From Shimazuella alba (GTDB taxonomy: Bacteria; Bacillota; Bacilli; Thermoactinomycetales; Thermoactinomycetaceae), in NCBI RefSeq assembly GCF_009831235.1, contig NZ_WUUL01000003.1, positions 327,773-391,772 on the forward strand: DNA of 64,000 nt, in the 5' to 3' direction. Below the pieces are notes generated by a model. The model saw nothing but the letters and a program-made list of their open reading frames with translations. It did no database searches and was not told the DNA's origin. The translations under genes were made by a program, and so were the position numbers. Below, one piece after another: positions 1 through 10,985 of the stretch. Numbering within the stretch: position 1 is the first letter of the stretch; every line of letters starts with the position of its first letter.

Positions 1-243
1 GCTACTGGCTACTTCATGAGCAATGATAACTCCACCTAACGCTGGACCTACTACGAGATCGATTTCTTGATCCGTAAACAATTTTGCTACAGCAGCTCCA
101 GCTGCTTTTGCTTCTGCTGGATATTGGAGCAATTGAGCCATTTGCATGTATTGATCGCTATGCCGACCAGATGTCAGCAAAAAGTGACCCTGTTTCAATA
201 CTCCTGTCCGTTCAATCGCTGCTTCTAATGTCCAATCACTCAT
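1..243 (-). CDS. pyrE: orotate phosphoribosyltransferase, N-terminal part (cut by window edge)
   Basis: The first 81 codons are visible and begin MSDWTLEAAIERTGVLKQGH. Residues 18-30 (QGHFLLTSGRHSD) and GPALGGVIIAHE near residue 68-79 are typical of PyrE, which joins orotate to PRPP to make OMP in cytosolic pyrimidine synthesis. The start codon overlaps the pyrF stop in an ATGA, so the two are translationally coupled. It is the last visible gene of the pyr operon; the C-terminal half lies outside the window. Confidence 0.93.
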   Translation of the reverse strand, partial: MSDWTLEAAIERTGVLKQGHFLLTSGRHSDQYMQMAQLLQYPAEAKAAGAAVAKLFTDQEIDLVVGPALGGVIIAHEVASS

Positions 244-944
244 GTTGTTGCCTCCTCGATCGATTGTAAAATAGTCTCATATGCTCGTTTGGGATCTTTG
301 GCTTTGGTAATTGGTCTACCGATAACCAAATAATCTGCTCCGCGCTCGATAGCTTGTACGGGTGTTACGACTCGCTTCTGATCATCTGCTCCAGCTTCCT
401 TGGGACGAATACCAGGTGTTACTGCTAGAAATTCAGATGATGTAGCTTGTTTGATCGCACGAACTTCTTGACCGGAACAAATCACACCATCTGCTCCTGA
501 ACGCTGTGCCAACTGCGCAAGATGAATCGCAGAGTCGGACACATTTGTCCCAATTTGTAGCTCATCCGTTAACATCGCTTGATCCGTACTCGTCAATTGG
601 GTAACAGCTAAAATTTTTGTACGGTGATTTGCGGCAGCGGTTTGTTCTACTGCTTCTCGTGCACGTCCAATCATCTGACTGCCGCCACTCGCATGGATCG
701 TCAGTAGGTCAACTCCCAGTTTGCTCACTGTTTTTACACCTTGATAAACGGTGTTAGGAATGTCGTGAAGCTTGAGATCGAGGAAGACGTGATAGCCTTC
801 CTCTATCTTCTTCGCGACCCATGCAGGGCCTGCTTCATAAAACAATTGATAACCCACTTTGATAAATGCAGGAGGAAACGATTGTAAGAAAGCTTCTGCT
901 TCTTGCAACGAATAGTCCAATGCTACAATTACTTTTTTACTCAT
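240..944 (-). CDS. pyrF: orotidine 5'-phosphate decarboxylase
   Basis: A 234-residue TIM-barrel enzyme that decarboxylates OMP to UMP, the last step of de novo UMP synthesis. The catalytic Lys/Asp cluster is seen as DLKLHDIPNT at residues 56-65 (Lys58, Asp61), and the phosphate-binding end as TPGIRP and ADYLVIGRPI near the C-terminus. Length is normal for bacterial PyrF. It follows carB by 8 bases and overlaps pyrE by 4. In B. subtilis pyrK and pyrD sit between carB and pyrF; both are absent here. Confidence 0.97.
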   Translation of the reverse strand: MSKKVIVALDYSLQEAEAFLQSFPPAFIKVGYQLFYEAGPAWVAKKIEEGYHVFLDLKLHDIPNTVYQGVKTVSKLGVDLLTIHASGGSQMIGRAREAVEQTAAANHRTKILAVTQLTSTDQAMLTDELQIGTNVSDSAIHLAQLAQRSGADGVICSGQEVRAIKQATSSEFLAVTPGIRPKEAGADDQKRVVTPVQAIERGADYLVIGRPITKAKDPKRAYETILQSIEEATT

Positions 945-952
945 AGCTCCCC

Positions 953-3900
953 CTATACCATTACCGTTTGTTTTTTGTTCACTTTTGCTTCCTCACCGAT
1001 CGGCAGCGCAGATAAGTGAATCGACTCCATCGTGCTGAGCAACGCTTCTACTGTATCGAGTGACGTCAAGCAAGCAACCCCATGTTCTACTGCTTCCCGG
1101 CGGATGAGGAATCCATCTCTTTCAGGTGTTTTGCCACGTGTCCATGTATTTACTACTAAATCTGCTTCCCCTTTGCGAATCATATCAAGGATATGGGGAG
1201 ATCCATCTTTCAGTTTGTTCACTCGTTGTACCGGAATCCCTGCATTTTCTAAAACATCTGCTGTACCGGATGTGGAGACTACTCGATATCCAAGTTGAAT
1301 AAAACGCTCCATCAGTGGAATGACTTCTTCTTTTTCCTTATCCCCGATCGTCGCTACAACTGTGCCAAATCGTGGTAGAGAGATACCTGCTGCGATTAAT
1401 CCTTTGTAAACAGCTCTTGCATAGTCACGATCACGACCCATTACTTCCCCCGTAGATTTCATCTCAGGTCCAAGCATGATGTCTACGCGGCGCAATTTTG
1501 CAAAGGAGAAGACAGGAACTTTCACCGCTACTTCTGGAGTTTCCGGCCATAATCCACCTGTGTAGCCTTGATCTGCCAGACTTTCGCCAAGCATAATTTT
1601 TGTAGCTACTTGTGCCATTGGGATGCCTGTTACTTTGCTTAAAAAAGGCACTGTCCGGGAAGCACGCGGGTTTACTTCTAAAACATACATCTCGTCTTGG
1701 AAGAGAACAAATTGGATATTGATAAGTCCTTTGGTGTTCAGTGCTTTGGCAATGCTCGTTGTGATATCCACTAAACGTTGTTTTTGTTCGTTCGTAATAA
1801 ATTGCGGTGGGTAGACAGCGATCGAGTCGCCAGAGTGAACCCCAGCTCGTTCGATATGTTCCATGATTCCTGGGATTACGACTTGTTCACCATCACAAAT
1901 CGCATCTACTTCTAACTCTTTTCCTAAGAGATATCTGTCGATGAGTACAGGATGTTCTGGATTTACTTTTACTGCCTCTACCATATAATCTCTGAGTTCT
2001 GTCTCATTGTACACAATCTGCATCGCACGTCCGCCAAGAACATAGGAAGGGCGAACGAGTACAGGATATCCCAATTTTGTAGCAGTTTCTACTGCTGCTT
2101 CAATCGAAGTCACCGCTGCTCCTGGTGGCTGGGCGATGTTAGTATCACTTAACAGTTTTTCAAATTTCTTACGGTCCTCAGCACGATCGATCTCTTCTAA
2201 GGAAGTACCGAGGATAGCGATTCCTTCTTCTCGTAAATCTCTTGCTAAGTTCAGGGCTGTTTGTCCGCCGAACTGAACGATTACGCCAATTGGTTTTTCC
2301 CGCTCGATCACATTCATCACATCTTCTTTGAAAAGCGGCTCAAAGTAAAGGCGATCCGATGTGTTGAAGTCGGTGGAAACCGTCTCTGGGTTGTTGTTGA
2401 TGATGACTGCTTCATATCCGGCTTCGCGAAGTGCCCAGATGGCATGCACAGTAGCATAATCAAACTCTACCCCTTGTCCGATGCGGATGGGACCAGAACC
2501 AAGTACGAGTACAGTCTTCTTATCCCCTTTTTCTACTTCATCTTCTTGCTCATAAGTGGAGTAGTAGTATGGTGTAGAAGCTGAAAATTCAGCGGCACAA
2601 GTATCTACGATCTTGTAAACTGGTGTAATGCCAAGCTCTTTTCGTTTATTGGCTATTTCTTTTCCTTTGTTACCTGTCAAACGTGCGATGGTTCTGTCAG
2701 TAAAGCCCATCCGTTTCGCGGTTAGTAATAAATCAGCAGATAGTTCATTTTCTTTCTCTAACTGAAGTTCTAGTGCGATGATTCTTTCCAGTTTGATGAG
2801 GAAAAATCGGTCGATCTTCGTCAATTGGTGAGCATCTTCCATGGAGTAACCACGGCGGAACCATTCTCCAAGCAGGAAGAGTCGCTCATCATCTACGCGT
2901 ACCAATCGATTTTCCAATTCTTCACGAGTCATCTCACTCGTTTCTGGTAAATAGAGATAATCTGCTCCGATTTCCAGAGAACGGACTGCTTTTAGTAGTG
3001 ATTCTTCTAAGCTGCGACCAATCGCCATTACTTCTCCAGTTGCTTTCATTTGGGTACCAAGCCGGCGGTTAGCGGAAGAAAATTTATCAAAAGGCCAACG
3101 TGGAATCTTGCTAACCACATAGTCTAGCGCCGGTTCGAAGCAAGCGTAAGTTTGCCCTGTTACAGGGTTGATCAATTCATCTAAAGTGTAACCCATGGCG
3201 ATCTTTGCAGCGATTCGCGCGATCGGATAACCAGTTGCTTTCGATGCTAGTGCACTGGATCGGCTCACCCGTGGGTTTACTTCAATTACATAGTACTGAA
3301 AGCTGTCTGGGTCCAGTGCAAATTGCACATTACAACCGCCGCGAATGTCTAGAGCGCGAATCATTTTCAGAGCGGAGGAACGCAGCATATGATATTCTTT
3401 GTCAGATAAGGTTTGGCTTGGAGCAAAAACGATACTATCTCCAGTATGGACACCGACTGGATCAAAGTTTTCCATGTTACAAACAACGATCGCATTATCG
3501 TTGGCATCTCGCATTACTTCATATTCTACTTCTTTAAATCCAGCAATGCTCTGTTCTACGAGGCACTGGGTAATGGGACTCAAACGAAGTCCATTTTCTA
3601 CGATTTCGCGTAGTTCTTCTGCATTATTTACTATTCCGCCACCTGTTCCTCCCAACGTATACGCAGGTCGAACGATAACTGGGTATCCATTGGAGTTTGC
3701 AAAGTTAACAGCTTCATCTGCTGTCTGCACGATTTCACTTGAAGGAACTGGTTCGTTTAACTCATGCATCAAAGCTCGGAATTGATCACGGTCTTCTGCA
3801 CAAGTGATGGCACGAAGTTCCGTTCCAAGTAAACGCACTCCTTCTCGCTCTAGCACACCTGCTTCTGCAAGTTTTACTGCAAGGTTCAACCCTGTTTGAC

Positions 3901-4174
3901 CTCCGAGTGTAGGCAGTAAACCATCTGGACGTTCTTTGCGAATTACTTGTGTGAGAAATTCAACAGTGAGTGGTTCAATATACACTTTATCTGCCATGTT
4001 GGTATCAGTCATAATCGTTGCAGGGTTACTGTTCACTAAGATTACTTCCATGCCTTCTTCTTTTAACGCTTGGCAAGCCTGTGTTCCAGCATAGTCAAAT
4101 TCAGCAGCTTGACCAATAACGATAGGTCCTGAACCAATTACGAGGATTTTCTTTAACGCTGTATCTTTTGGCAT
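953..4174 (-). CDS. carB: carbamoyl-phosphate synthase large subunit (pyrimidine-type)
   Basis: This 1073-residue subunit makes carbamoyl phosphate from bicarbonate, ammonia and two ATP. Two homologous ATP-grasp halves are visible: the first starts [20 protein letters not shown] near residue 9, the second [20 protein letters not shown] near residue 555. Each is followed by an ATP-grasp core with EVNPR ([17 protein letters not shown] and [17 protein letters not shown]). The last ~130 residues form the MGS-like allosteric domain ([18 protein letters not shown]). It starts 2 bases after the carA stop with a GGAGGGG ribosome site inside the carA tail. No frameshift is seen. Confidence 0.98.
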   Translation of the reverse strand: MPKDTALKKILVIGSGPIVIGQAAEFDYAGTQACQALKEEGMEVILVNSNPATIMTDTNMADKVYIEPLTVEFLTQVIRKERPDGLLPTLGGQTGLNLAVKLAEAGVLEREGVRLLGTELRAITCAEDRDQFRALMHELNEPVPSSEIVQTADEAVNFANSNGYPVIVRPAYTLGGTGGGIVNNAEELREIVENGLRLSPITQCLVEQSIAGFKEVEYEVMRDANDNAIVVCNMENFDPVGVHTGDSIVFAPSQTLSDKEYHMLRSSALKMIRALDIRGGCNVQFALDPDSFQYYVIEVNPRVSRSSALASKATGYPIARIAAKIAMGYTLDELINPVTGQTYACFEPALDYVVSKIPRWPFDKFSSANRRLGTQMKATGEVMAIGRSLEESLLKAVRSLEIGADYLYLPETSEMTREELENRLVRVDDERLFLLGEWFRRGYSMEDAHQLTKIDRFFLIKLERIIALELQLEKENELSADLLLTAKRMGFTDRTIARLTGNKGKEIANKRKELGITPVYKIVDTCAAEFSASTPYYYSTYEQEDEVEKGDKKTVLVLGSGPIRIGQGVEFDYATVHAIWALREAGYEAVIINNNPETVSTDFNTSDRLYFEPLFKEDVMNVIEREKPIGVIVQFGGQTALNLARDLREEGIAILGTSLEEIDRAEDRKKFEKLLSDTNIAQPPGAAVTSIEAAVETATKLGYPVLVRPSYVLGGRAMQIVYNETELRDYMVEAVKVNPEHPVLIDRYLLGKELEVDAICDGEQVVIPGIMEHIERAGVHSGDSIAVYPPQFITNEQKQRLVDITTSIAKALNTKGLINIQFVLFQDEMYVLEVNPRASRTVPFLSKVTGIPMAQVATKIMLGESLADQGYTGGLWPETPEVAVKVPVFSFAKLRRVDIMLGPEMKSTGEVMGRDRDYARAVYKGLIAAGISLPRFGTVVATIGDKEKEEVIPLMERFIQLGYRVVSTSGTADVLENAGIPVQRVNKLKDGSPHILDMIRKGEADLVVNTWTRGKTPERDGFLIRREAVEHGVACLTSLDTVEALLSTMESIHLSALPIGEEAKVNKKQTVMV

Positions 4175-4176
4175 GA

Positions 4177-5247
4177 TTATTTCCCCTCCATCATTGTCAT
4201 AAACCGATCAAACAAGTAACCATTGTCCAGTGGTCCTGGAGCCGATTCTGGGTGATACTGCACCGAGAAAGCAGGTAATTCTTTGTGTTCTACTCCTTCA
4301 ATCGTTCCATCGTTTAGAGCGACATGGCTCACTCTCAATGCTGTATGTTCAAGCGAAGCTTCGCGTACGACATAGCCGTGATTTTGTGCGGTGAGGTAAG
4401 AACGTCCAGTTGCTAATTCTTTTACTGGATGATTTCCTCCACGATGGCCAAACTTTAATTTCTCTGTATCTGCTCCACAAGCGAGCGACAAGAGTTGGTG
4501 TCCGAGACAGATACCGAAAATCGGAACTTTCCCAAGTAATCCTTGGATAGCTTGGACAGACTCTGGCACATCTTTGGGATCTCCAGGGCCATTGGAGAGC
4601 ATCACACCGTCTGGTTGGTACTTCAAAATCTCTTCTGCAGTTGTGTTATAAGGAACCACTACGACTTCACAATCTCGTTCAACTAACTCACGGTGAATGT
4701 TATGTTTTGCACCATAATCCACTAAAACAACCCGTTTGCCGTTGTTAGGAGAGATTTGTACGCTCTTGGTGCTTACTTGTGCCACTTGATCTGTACGCAG
4801 GGATGTATCTTGCAGACGAGATAACAGTACTTCTACTGGCTCTTCACTTGTCGTGATCATGCCTTTCATCGTGCCATGAATTCGAATTTTTCTTGTCAAC
4901 ATCCGAGTATCGATCCCAGAGATTCCAACGATATGATGCATGGCTAGCCATTCATCAATTGACTGCTCATTTCTCCAGTTGCTTGCATACTCTGCATGTT
5001 CACGTACGATCAACCCTTGGCAATGAGGAGTTAAAGATTCATTGTCCTCACGATTGAATCCATAGTTACCAATCAGAGGATAGGTCATTGTGATCAATTC
5101 ACCACAGTATGATGGGTCTGTGACGATTTCCTGATACCCAGTCATGCTGGTATTAAATACTACTTCTCCAATGGATTCCCCAGTTGCTCCAAATGATGTA
5201 CCTGTAAATACTGTTCCGTCTATAAGAAGTAATCGTGCTTTCATCAT
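4177..5247 (-). CDS. carA: carbamoyl-phosphate synthase small (glutaminase) subunit
   Basis: The 356-residue subunit hydrolyses glutamine and channels ammonia to CarB. An N-terminal CPSase domain (residues 1-150) is followed by a class I glutamine amidotransferase domain with nucleophile Cys247 in GICLGHQ and His332/Glu334 in HPES. A GGAGGGTGAC ribosome site precedes two consecutive ATGs, so the start could be one codon later. It sits between pyrC and carB in the pyr operon, which argues for the pyrimidine rather than the arginine isoform. Confidence 0.98.
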   Translation of the reverse strand: MMKARLLLIDGTVFTGTSFGATGESIGEVVFNTSMTGYQEIVTDPSYCGELITMTYPLIGNYGFNREDNESLTPHCQGLIVREHAEYASNWRNEQSIDEWLAMHHIVGISGIDTRMLTRKIRIHGTMKGMITTSEEPVEVLLSRLQDTSLRTDQVAQVSTKSVQISPNNGKRVVLVDYGAKHNIHRELVERDCEVVVVPYNTTAEEILKYQPDGVMLSNGPGDPKDVPESVQAIQGLLGKVPIFGICLGHQLLSLACGADTEKLKFGHRGGNHPVKELATGRSYLTAQNHGYVVREASLEHTALRVSHVALNDGTIEGVEHKELPAFSVQYHPESAPGPLDNGYLFDRFMTMMEGK

Positions 5248-5277
5248 GTCACCCTCCGCTTATACAATCTGTTCTAT

Positions 5278-6555
5278 TTAAGCTTTCCAAACTACTTTGC
5301 CATCTACGATGGTTAAGGTTGGCCATCCCTGTGTTTTCCATCCAACAAAAGGTGTGTTTTTCCCTTTGGACAAGAATGATTTTGGATCAATTGCTTGTTC
5401 TTGTTCCAAATCAATCACCGTGATGTCAGCAACTTTTCCAACTGCTAATTCTCCATAAGGCAAGTTAAACCGCTTAGCTGGTTTGGTACTCATCAGCTCC
5501 ACCAGTTGACGCAGGGTGAACTGTCCTGTTTTTACTAGGTTAGTATAAAGGAGAGGAAATGCTGTTTCCAAACCTACAATTCCGAATGGTGCGAGCTCGA
5601 TACCAGCTGCTTTTTCTTCTTCGGTATGTGGTGCATGATCTGTTGCGATAAAATCGATCGTGCCGTCTAGCAAAGCTGCAATTAAAGCTGCCCGATCTTC
5701 TTTTGCACGCAGTGGAGGATTCATCTTCCAGTTGGCATCAACATCTGGAATATCCTCTTCGCAAAGGAGTAAATGGTGGGGAGTAACTTCCGCTGTTACT
5801 TGTTGACCCCGTGATTTTGCTTCTCTGACTAGGCGCACCGATTCTTTTGCACTGATGTGGCAGACATGATAGTGGACCCCAGTATCTTCTGCTAGTAAAA
5901 TATCCCGTCCAATATGGATGGATTCAGATAAACTGGGCATACCTGTCAAGCCATGTTTTGCAGCAAATGTACCTTCATGAACCACTCCGCCTTTAACCAG
6001 GGTATCATCTTCACAGTGAGCAACGATTGGTAATCCAAGCTTTTTGGCTTTTCTCATTGCTTCCCGCATCATTTGGCTACTCTGGACTCCTACACCGTCA
6101 TCAGATAGAGCAAAAATCCCTGCTTCTTTCAGTGCTTCAAAATCTGTATGCTCTGTTCCTAATTGGCGGGTAGTAATCGCTCCAAGCGGTAATACTCTCG
6201 CTTTGCCTGCTGCTTTTGCTTTAGAGAGAATTTCCGCTACGACTTCTATCGTATCGATAACCGGGCGTGTATTTGGCATACATGCGATCGTAGTAAATCC
6301 TCCTCGCACAGCCGCATTTGCTCCTGTTTCAATTGTTTCTTTATGGGTATAGCCAGGTTCTCGCAGGTGAACATGTAAATCGACAAATCCGGGTGAAACA
6401 AACTTCCCTGCTAAATCAATGATGGCAGCTTCACTGTCTACTATGTTTTCCCCAATTTGTTCGATTTGATTTTCATGGATGAGGATATCACGAGTCAGCA
6501 GCTCATCTCCTTCTGCTCCCAAAATACGTCCGTTTTTCAATAGTATTTTAGCCAT
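5278..6555 (-). CDS. pyrC: dihydroorotase
   Basis: A 425-residue class I dihydroorotase that cyclises carbamoyl-aspartate to dihydroorotate. The metal-binding motif is seen in [14 protein letters not shown], and later metal/catalytic residues in IVAHCED, HVCHIS and [10 protein letters not shown]. The start was set at [10 protein letters not shown] because GGGGGAG lies 5-6 bases upstream; an upstream in-frame ATG would add 20 unrelated residues that overlap the attenuator. pyrB, which normally precedes pyrC, is missing. Confidence 0.96.
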   Translation of the reverse strand: MAKILLKNGRILGAEGDELLTRDILIHENQIEQIGENIVDSEAAIIDLAGKFVSPGFVDLHVHLREPGYTHKETIETGANAAVRGGFTTIACMPNTRPVIDTIEVVAEILSKAKAAGKARVLPLGAITTRQLGTEHTDFEALKEAGIFALSDDGVGVQSSQMMREAMRKAKKLGLPIVAHCEDDTLVKGGVVHEGTFAAKHGLTGMPSLSESIHIGRDILLAEDTGVHYHVCHISAKESVRLVREAKSRGQQVTAEVTPHHLLLCEEDIPDVDANWKMNPPLRAKEDRAALIAALLDGTIDFIATDHAPHTEEEKAAGIELAPFGIVGLETAFPLLYTNLVKTGQFTLRQLVELMSTKPAKRFNLPYGELAVGKVADITVIDLEQEQAIDPKSFLSKGKNTPFVGWKTQGWPTLTIVDGKVVWKA

Positions 6556-6586
6556 TTGTTCTCCCCCTACTTGATTATGGATCCAC

Positions 6587-6625
6587 AAAAAAAGTCTCTT
6601 TTGCCTGCATGACAAAGAGACTTTT
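6587..6625 (-). terminator. attenuator terminator between pyrR and pyrC
   Basis: Read on the minus strand, an 11-base stem (AAAGTCTCTTT paired with AAAGAGACTTT) is followed by a run of T. It sits just before the pyrC ribosome site and downstream of a PyrR-type loop, the usual attenuation arrangement. Confidence 0.88.
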
Positions 6626-6643
6626 GTTCTTTCAAAAGTTTGC

Positions 6644-6667
6644 CTTTGTCAGCCTCACAGGACTACC
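6644..6667 (-). promoter_or_regulatory. PyrR-binding loop (anti-antiterminator) upstream of pyrC
   Basis: The minus strand reads GTCCTGTGAGGCTGACAAAGG, matching the conserved purine-rich hexaloop and flanks bound by PyrR-UMP. It lies 20 bases upstream of the terminator hairpin. Binding when UMP is high would favour termination before pyrC. Confidence 0.85.
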
Positions 6668-6681
6668 TTAAAAGGAATTAT

Positions 6682-7239
<558 letters not shown>

Positions 7240-7241
7240 TT

Positions 7242-7274
7242 AAAAAAACTTCTTGTCCACACTGAACAAGAAGT
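7242..7274 (-). terminator. attenuator terminator in the pyrR leader
   Basis: On the minus strand ACTTCTTGT pairs with ACAAGAAGT, followed by seven T. It lies 25 bases before the pyrR start and downstream of a PyrR loop. Confidence 0.88.
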
Positions 7275-7297
7275 ACGTCATAGTACTATCTCCGCAT

Positions 7298-7322
7298 CCT
7301 TGCCAGCCTCACGGGACTGTAT
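7298..7322 (-). promoter_or_regulatory. PyrR-binding loop in the pyrR leader
   Basis: The minus strand reads CAGTCCCGTGAGGCTGGCAAGG, nearly identical to the loop before pyrC. It marks the 5' leader of the pyr operon; the transcription start should lie shortly upstream, around 7330-7370. Confidence 0.85.
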
Positions 7323-7491
7323 TAAAGGTTCTTCTTAAACTAGATGTATTATCGCTTATGAAGGTGGTATTTGTCAAATGGAAATAATAGCAGTCTACTA
7401 AACATTGAAGTCCAAAATGAAATCTTGTATGATGATGCGCTGGAAAAAACCTCAAAGTCTCGAAATGGAGTATTCAGCAGCACCCAATTTA

Positions 7492-8190
7492 TCACAACAA
7501 ACCAGTTACTTTGCACAAGTTATACAGCTCATGGATCCCGTGAAATCGACTTTGGTTTCGGAGGTTGATACTTTCCAGAGCATCTCGCAAAACCCTTTTT
7601 GCCTTATAAACAGTATGGAACTCAACGGATTGGACAACTTTTCTCATACTCTCAAGACCATATACTGAATTTCGAAATGCGCAAATGAGAGAAATTTGTC
7701 GAAGGTGATTTTGTGTATAAACTCGATATCCATTAACAGGATCTCGATTAGGTTCAATTAGCCTTTCTTTCTCCCAGTGCCGAATGGCTGATGTGGATAC
7801 ATTCGCTAACTTAGCTACCTCACCAATTGTCATTTTTTCTTTTCTTTTTACATTCATCTTCGTAAGATCTGGATTATAAAACATAGCAAGCGTTTGTTCA
7901 GCAGACACTTTCTCTTGATGAAGTCGTGCTTGCTCTTCATTTACAATCCAAAACGCTGCATCGATTTCGCCTTGTTGGATGTGCAAAAGAATTTTTGATA
8001 TCACACGCATATCAAAGGATGGATACATCGCACGAATACATCGAAAGTAAGCAAAGTGAACCTCTGTGTACAGTCGATAACCTCTTTTCGTCCTCGCTGG
8101 AGCTGGAACGATGCCCCATGATTCATAATGTCGAAGAGCACTTGTACTAACATCAAGTGCTTCAGCAATCTCCTTTGGTTTGTAATACAT
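7492..8190 (-). CDS. MerR-family regulator with two tandem HTH domains
   Basis: The protein (~232 residues from MYYKPKEIAEAL) carries two MerR-type winged-helix domains. The first is near residues 3-70 (IAEALDVSTSALRHYESWGI, GYRLY), the second near 120-190 (IGEVAKLANVSTSAIRHWEK, GYRVYTQ). No metal-binding cysteine pair or large effector domain follows. The start was chosen for a GGGGTGG ribosome site 5 bases upstream; a longer frame adds 11 residues. It is transcribed away from the VOC gene at 8366, so the shared 175-base spacer probably holds its operator. Ligand unknown. Confidence 0.85.
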   Translation of the reverse strand: MYYKPKEIAEALDVSTSALRHYESWGIVPAPARTKRGYRLYTEVHFAYFRCIRAMYPSFDMRVISKILLHIQQGEIDAAFWIVNEEQARLHQEKVSAEQTLAMFYNPDLTKMNVKRKEKMTIGEVAKLANVSTSAIRHWEKERLIEPNRDPVNGYRVYTQNHLRQISLICAFRNSVYGLESMRKVVQSVEFHTVYKAKRVLRDALESINLRNQSRFHGIHELYNLCKVTGLL

Positions 8191-8365
8191 ACATTCCACC
8201 CCTAGCCAAAAGCTTAAATCCAAAAATTAAAGTTATGCGACGGATAATTATATTCTAAATCATATACATCAAGCATCATTATACTAAAACATTATCACTT
8301 GCATGAACATTGTAAAATAATAATAGAAAGTTGATTACTAACCTTAAAAAAGAAAGAGTGAAGAA

Positions 8366-8704
8366 ATGAAAATCAACCACCTTAATCTAACAGTGACGGA
8401 TGTGTTGGCTGCTCGAAAGTTTTTAGAAACCTATTTTGGTTTGAGATGTGAAGGGAGTCGAGGGGATAGTTTTACTGTCCTGTTTGATAACGACGGACTT
8501 GTTCTCACTTTGATGAAGGGACATGATGTTCATTATCCCAAAACATTCCATATAGGATTCATTCAAGCCAATGAAGACGAGGTAAATCGCATCAACCACC
8601 AATTAAAAGAAGATGGTTTCGATGTTAAACCTCCTGTACACGCTCATGGTTACACCTTTTATGTTCAAGCACCTGGAGGGTTTACAGTGGAAGTACTCTG
8701 TTAA
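8366..8704 (+). CDS. VOC-superfamily (glyoxalase/bleomycin-resistance fold) protein
   Basis: A 112-residue single-module protein. It starts MKINHLNLTV (His5 is a likely metal ligand), has the second half FHIGFI and YTFYVQAPGGFTVEVLC (Glu109 a likely ligand), and the beta-alpha-beta-beta-beta length of one VOC unit. Such proteins may be dioxygenases, glyoxalases or drug-sequestering proteins. Substrate cannot be told from sequence. It is divergent from the double-HTH MerR protein, which is the obvious candidate regulator. Confidence 0.85.
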   Translation: MKINHLNLTVTDVLAARKFLETYFGLRCEGSRGDSFTVLFDNDGLVLTLMKGHDVHYPKTFHIGFIQANEDEVNRINHQLKEDGFDVKPPVHAHGYTFYVQAPGGFTVEVLC

Positions 8705-9050
8705 AAAATACCCTATTCCCATACAACTCCTTTTGAAGTACAAATTCAGGGAAAACAACTTTTTGAATATATTGGTTTTTTAAGGTGGAAAATTTCTATT
8801 TTGTGGGATACAAAATTTAATAATACATTGGCTTTTACCACTGATTAAGAGATTATAATCAAATCAAAAAAAACAACCACTGCTTAACATACAAGTAGTC
8901 GGTTGTTTTTGTCTAAAAGATGTCCCAACATATTATTTTATTTTTCGGATGACGCTCTCATAACGATCTATTTTGGAAGATAATAATAGGAATAAAAACT
9001 AAATTTTACTATTACTACCTCACTTGATAACCTTCTGATTCCACTTACCA
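8705..9050. other. intergenic stretch with a two-way terminator
   Basis: AT-rich. The only clear structure is the hairpin at 8866-8912 (see separate entry). No coding frame is supported. Confidence 0.6.
8866..8912. terminator. bidirectional terminator between the VOC and DUF418 genes
   Basis: AACAACC pairs with GGTTGTT and the inner part also pairs, flanked by A and T runs on either side. The genes converge here, so it can serve both. Confidence 0.75.
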
Positions 9051-10235
9051 TTATGTTCTACGATATATGAAACGACGAAGTAGTACTTCTGCAGGACCAT
9101 TTTTCCCTTTTCGTTCTAATATCTCAGCGAAGATAACTGTCAACAGCCAAATAAAAAGAGCAATTAGTGCAGCACCAAAACTATGAATCTTGCCACCAAT
9201 TCCCAATCCCCAATCCGCAAGGAGCAGAGCCAGCAAGATGGATTGAGCTAGATAACAGGTCAAGGAACGTTTACCTGTTGATGCCAAAGCTTTAATAATT
9301 ACACCACGGTTATTTCTTAAACGTAAAGCAATTAATCCAAACATAGCTGTATATCCTATTCCTCCAAACATCCCTGTTATGGTATGAAGCGAGATAAGAA
9401 CTCCTTTTATTTCTGCTGAGGGTTGCCATACCTGTGCTCCAGCTAAAGCAAATGGCAATCCTCCTATCACAGAAACAGAAATACCTATTATCGTTACTTT
9501 TCTTAGAAAAGATTTATTCTGCTGAGGCTTCTCTAGTAACTCTTTGCGTTGCGCCCATGCACCAAGAAGTATGGGAGCGAGTAAAGGCATAATAAGAAGA
9601 CTATATACAATCCACATTGGATACTCCATCAGTCGATTCATTAGAGACATCACAAATGTATCTGCCGCCATGGATCCATGTGGGCTACTAGTTTCTCCAC
9701 TGATAGCCATTAAGATGGATTGTGTCACTAAGAAAAAAATAATGAAAGCCGAAAACCAAGCTGCTCCCCGTAACAACGTTTGGTCACTACGATAAAGGAG
9801 CCAACTGATAAGTAAGCCTGCTATTCCATATATAGTTAGAATATCGTAAGAGAAGACAAACACAGCGTGTAATACCCCAAACAATATCAATGCCAAACAT
9901 CGGCGGTAAATCAGTCTTTTTGTATCAGAAAGAGAAGTATCTGTAGACATTCGACGTGTAATAATCATTGCCAATCCAAAACCAAATAATGCAGCAAACA
10001 TGGGATATGAACGAAGATCAATAAACAATAAAGTAATAAATTTAATGATATTGTCAAGTAGGGATCCACCTAGAGGGTGATTTAGTATTCCTGATCCACT
10101 ACTTGGTACATACATCGGCGCATGAGCTAATACAATCAGCAAAAGCATAAAGCCTCTTGCCAAATCTGGTGCTAAAGAACGACTGGTTTGTTTTTTTTCT
10201 TGATCAATCGGAACAGATAATGATTGACTTTGCAT
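9051..10235 (-). CDS. DUF418 / YeiB-type integral membrane protein
   Basis: A 394-residue protein with about ten hydrophobic segments. The N-terminal RGFMLLLIVLAHAPMY and the RRCLALILFGVLHAVFVFSYDILTIYGIAGLL stretch are characteristic of YeiB/YxaH proteins, and the C-terminal third (from IGYTAMFGLIAL, GKRSLTCYLAQSI) is the DUF418 domain. These resemble acyltransferase-3 membrane proteins; the reaction is unknown. A TetR regulator is encoded just upstream on the same strand, as for B. subtilis yxaF-yxaH. An operator-like palindrome lies 35 bases before the start. Confidence 0.88.
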   Translation of the reverse strand: MQSQSLSVPIDQEKKQTSRSLAPDLARGFMLLLIVLAHAPMYVPSSGSGILNHPLGGSLLDNIIKFITLLFIDLRSYPMFAALFGFGLAMIITRRMSTDTSLSDTKRLIYRRCLALILFGVLHAVFVFSYDILTIYGIAGLLISWLLYRSDQTLLRGAAWFSAFIIFFLVTQSILMAISGETSSPHGSMAADTFVMSLMNRLMEYPMWIVYSLLIMPLLAPILLGAWAQRKELLEKPQQNKSFLRKVTIIGISVSVIGGLPFALAGAQVWQPSAEIKGVLISLHTITGMFGGIGYTAMFGLIALRLRNNRGVIIKALASTGKRSLTCYLAQSILLALLLADWGLGIGGKIHSFGAALIALFIWLLTVIFAEILERKGKNGPAEVLLRRFIYRRT

Positions 10236-10269
10236 ATTCTTTCTCTCCTTTTAATGACTCCTAAAAAAT

Positions 10270-10287
10270 AAACTGAACGTACGGTTT
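10270..10287. promoter_or_regulatory. operator-like palindrome upstream of the DUF418 gene
   Basis: AAACTGAACGTACGGTTT is an 18-base imperfect dyad (AAACYG-N6-CRGTTT), the kind of site bound by TetR-family repressors. A related sequence precedes the adjacent tetR gene. Confidence 0.6.
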
Positions 10288-10352
10288 ATTAATTACCTAA
10301 AAAAATTAGCTATCTGTTATCCAATAAGTGCGTCTATAAGAGAAACAGTGTT

Positions 10353-10949
10353 TTATTTTGCTATCCCTTTTAGTACGACATCAATCGCGATTTTATATAA
10401 TCGATGAAGAGAGTTTCCATCTTGGTAGTGATGATTCATAGATAATCCACTATATAACCCATATATAATAAATGTTAAATCATCAACAGATGTCTGAACA
10501 AACTCACCATTTCGCATGCCCTCTTCTAATAATTCATAGAATACAGTGTGATCTGTCTTCATCCATTCCATTACTCTGTTTTTTACGGATAGATCAGCAG
10601 CTTCGCTCGAAATGAATTCAGCAGCAGTTTGAATCAAAGGAGTTTGTAAATCTGAAACATAATGTTCTGCCAATTTGTATAGTTTTTCTGTCGATGTATG
10701 CAGAGGTGCTGAAATCTCTTTCCATGTTTTTTTCCATTCCTCTGAAGACTCATTCAAAATATAAAAGAACAGCTCTTCTTTATTTTTAAAATGATAATAG
10801 ATACTGCCTTTGCTAATTCCTGTTTTTGTATGAATTTCTTCCATAGTTGTGGCTGCATATCCTTTTTGCTCGAACAGCTTTCTCGATTTACTAGCAATTA
10901 ATCGTTTTGTATGTTCCCCTTTTCCTGCTATTCGTGCCAATTGATTCAC
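10353..10949 (-). CDS. TetR/AcrR-family transcriptional repressor
   Basis: 198 residues. The N-terminal HTH is clear at about 16-62 (RLIASKSRKLFEQKGYAATT, then GISKGSIYYHFKNKEELF). The remaining all-helical part is the ligand and dimer domain. It lies immediately upstream of the DUF418 gene, with operator-like dyads before both, so it probably represses both. Ligand unknown; by analogy with LmrA/YxaF-type regulators a drug or flavonoid is possible. Confidence 0.92.
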   Translation of the reverse strand: MNQLARIAGKGEHTKRLIASKSRKLFEQKGYAATTMEEIHTKTGISKGSIYYHFKNKEELFFYILNESSEEWKKTWKEISAPLHTSTEKLYKLAEHYVSDLQTPLIQTAAEFISSEAADLSVKNRVMEWMKTDHTVFYELLEEGMRNGEFVQTSVDDLTFIIYGLYSGLSMNHHYQDGNSLHRLYKIAIDVVLKGIAK

Positions 10950-10964
10950 CTGCCCCTAATTATT

Positions 10965-10985
10965 AAACCGGATATCCGTTCAGTT
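10965..10985. promoter_or_regulatory. operator-like palindrome upstream of the tetR gene
   Basis: The site contains AAACCGGATATCCGTTCAGTT with a perfect CGGATATCCG core. It shares AAACCG and GTTCAGTT with the dyad at 10270-10287, though the spacing differs by four bases. It lies 15 bases before the TetR start codon, so repressor binding there would be autoregulatory. Confidence 0.55.

Noticed and set aside
3205..3785. Plus-strand frames inside carB
   Set aside because: Shadows of the conserved carB reading frame; the minus frame is a complete, recognisable enzyme.
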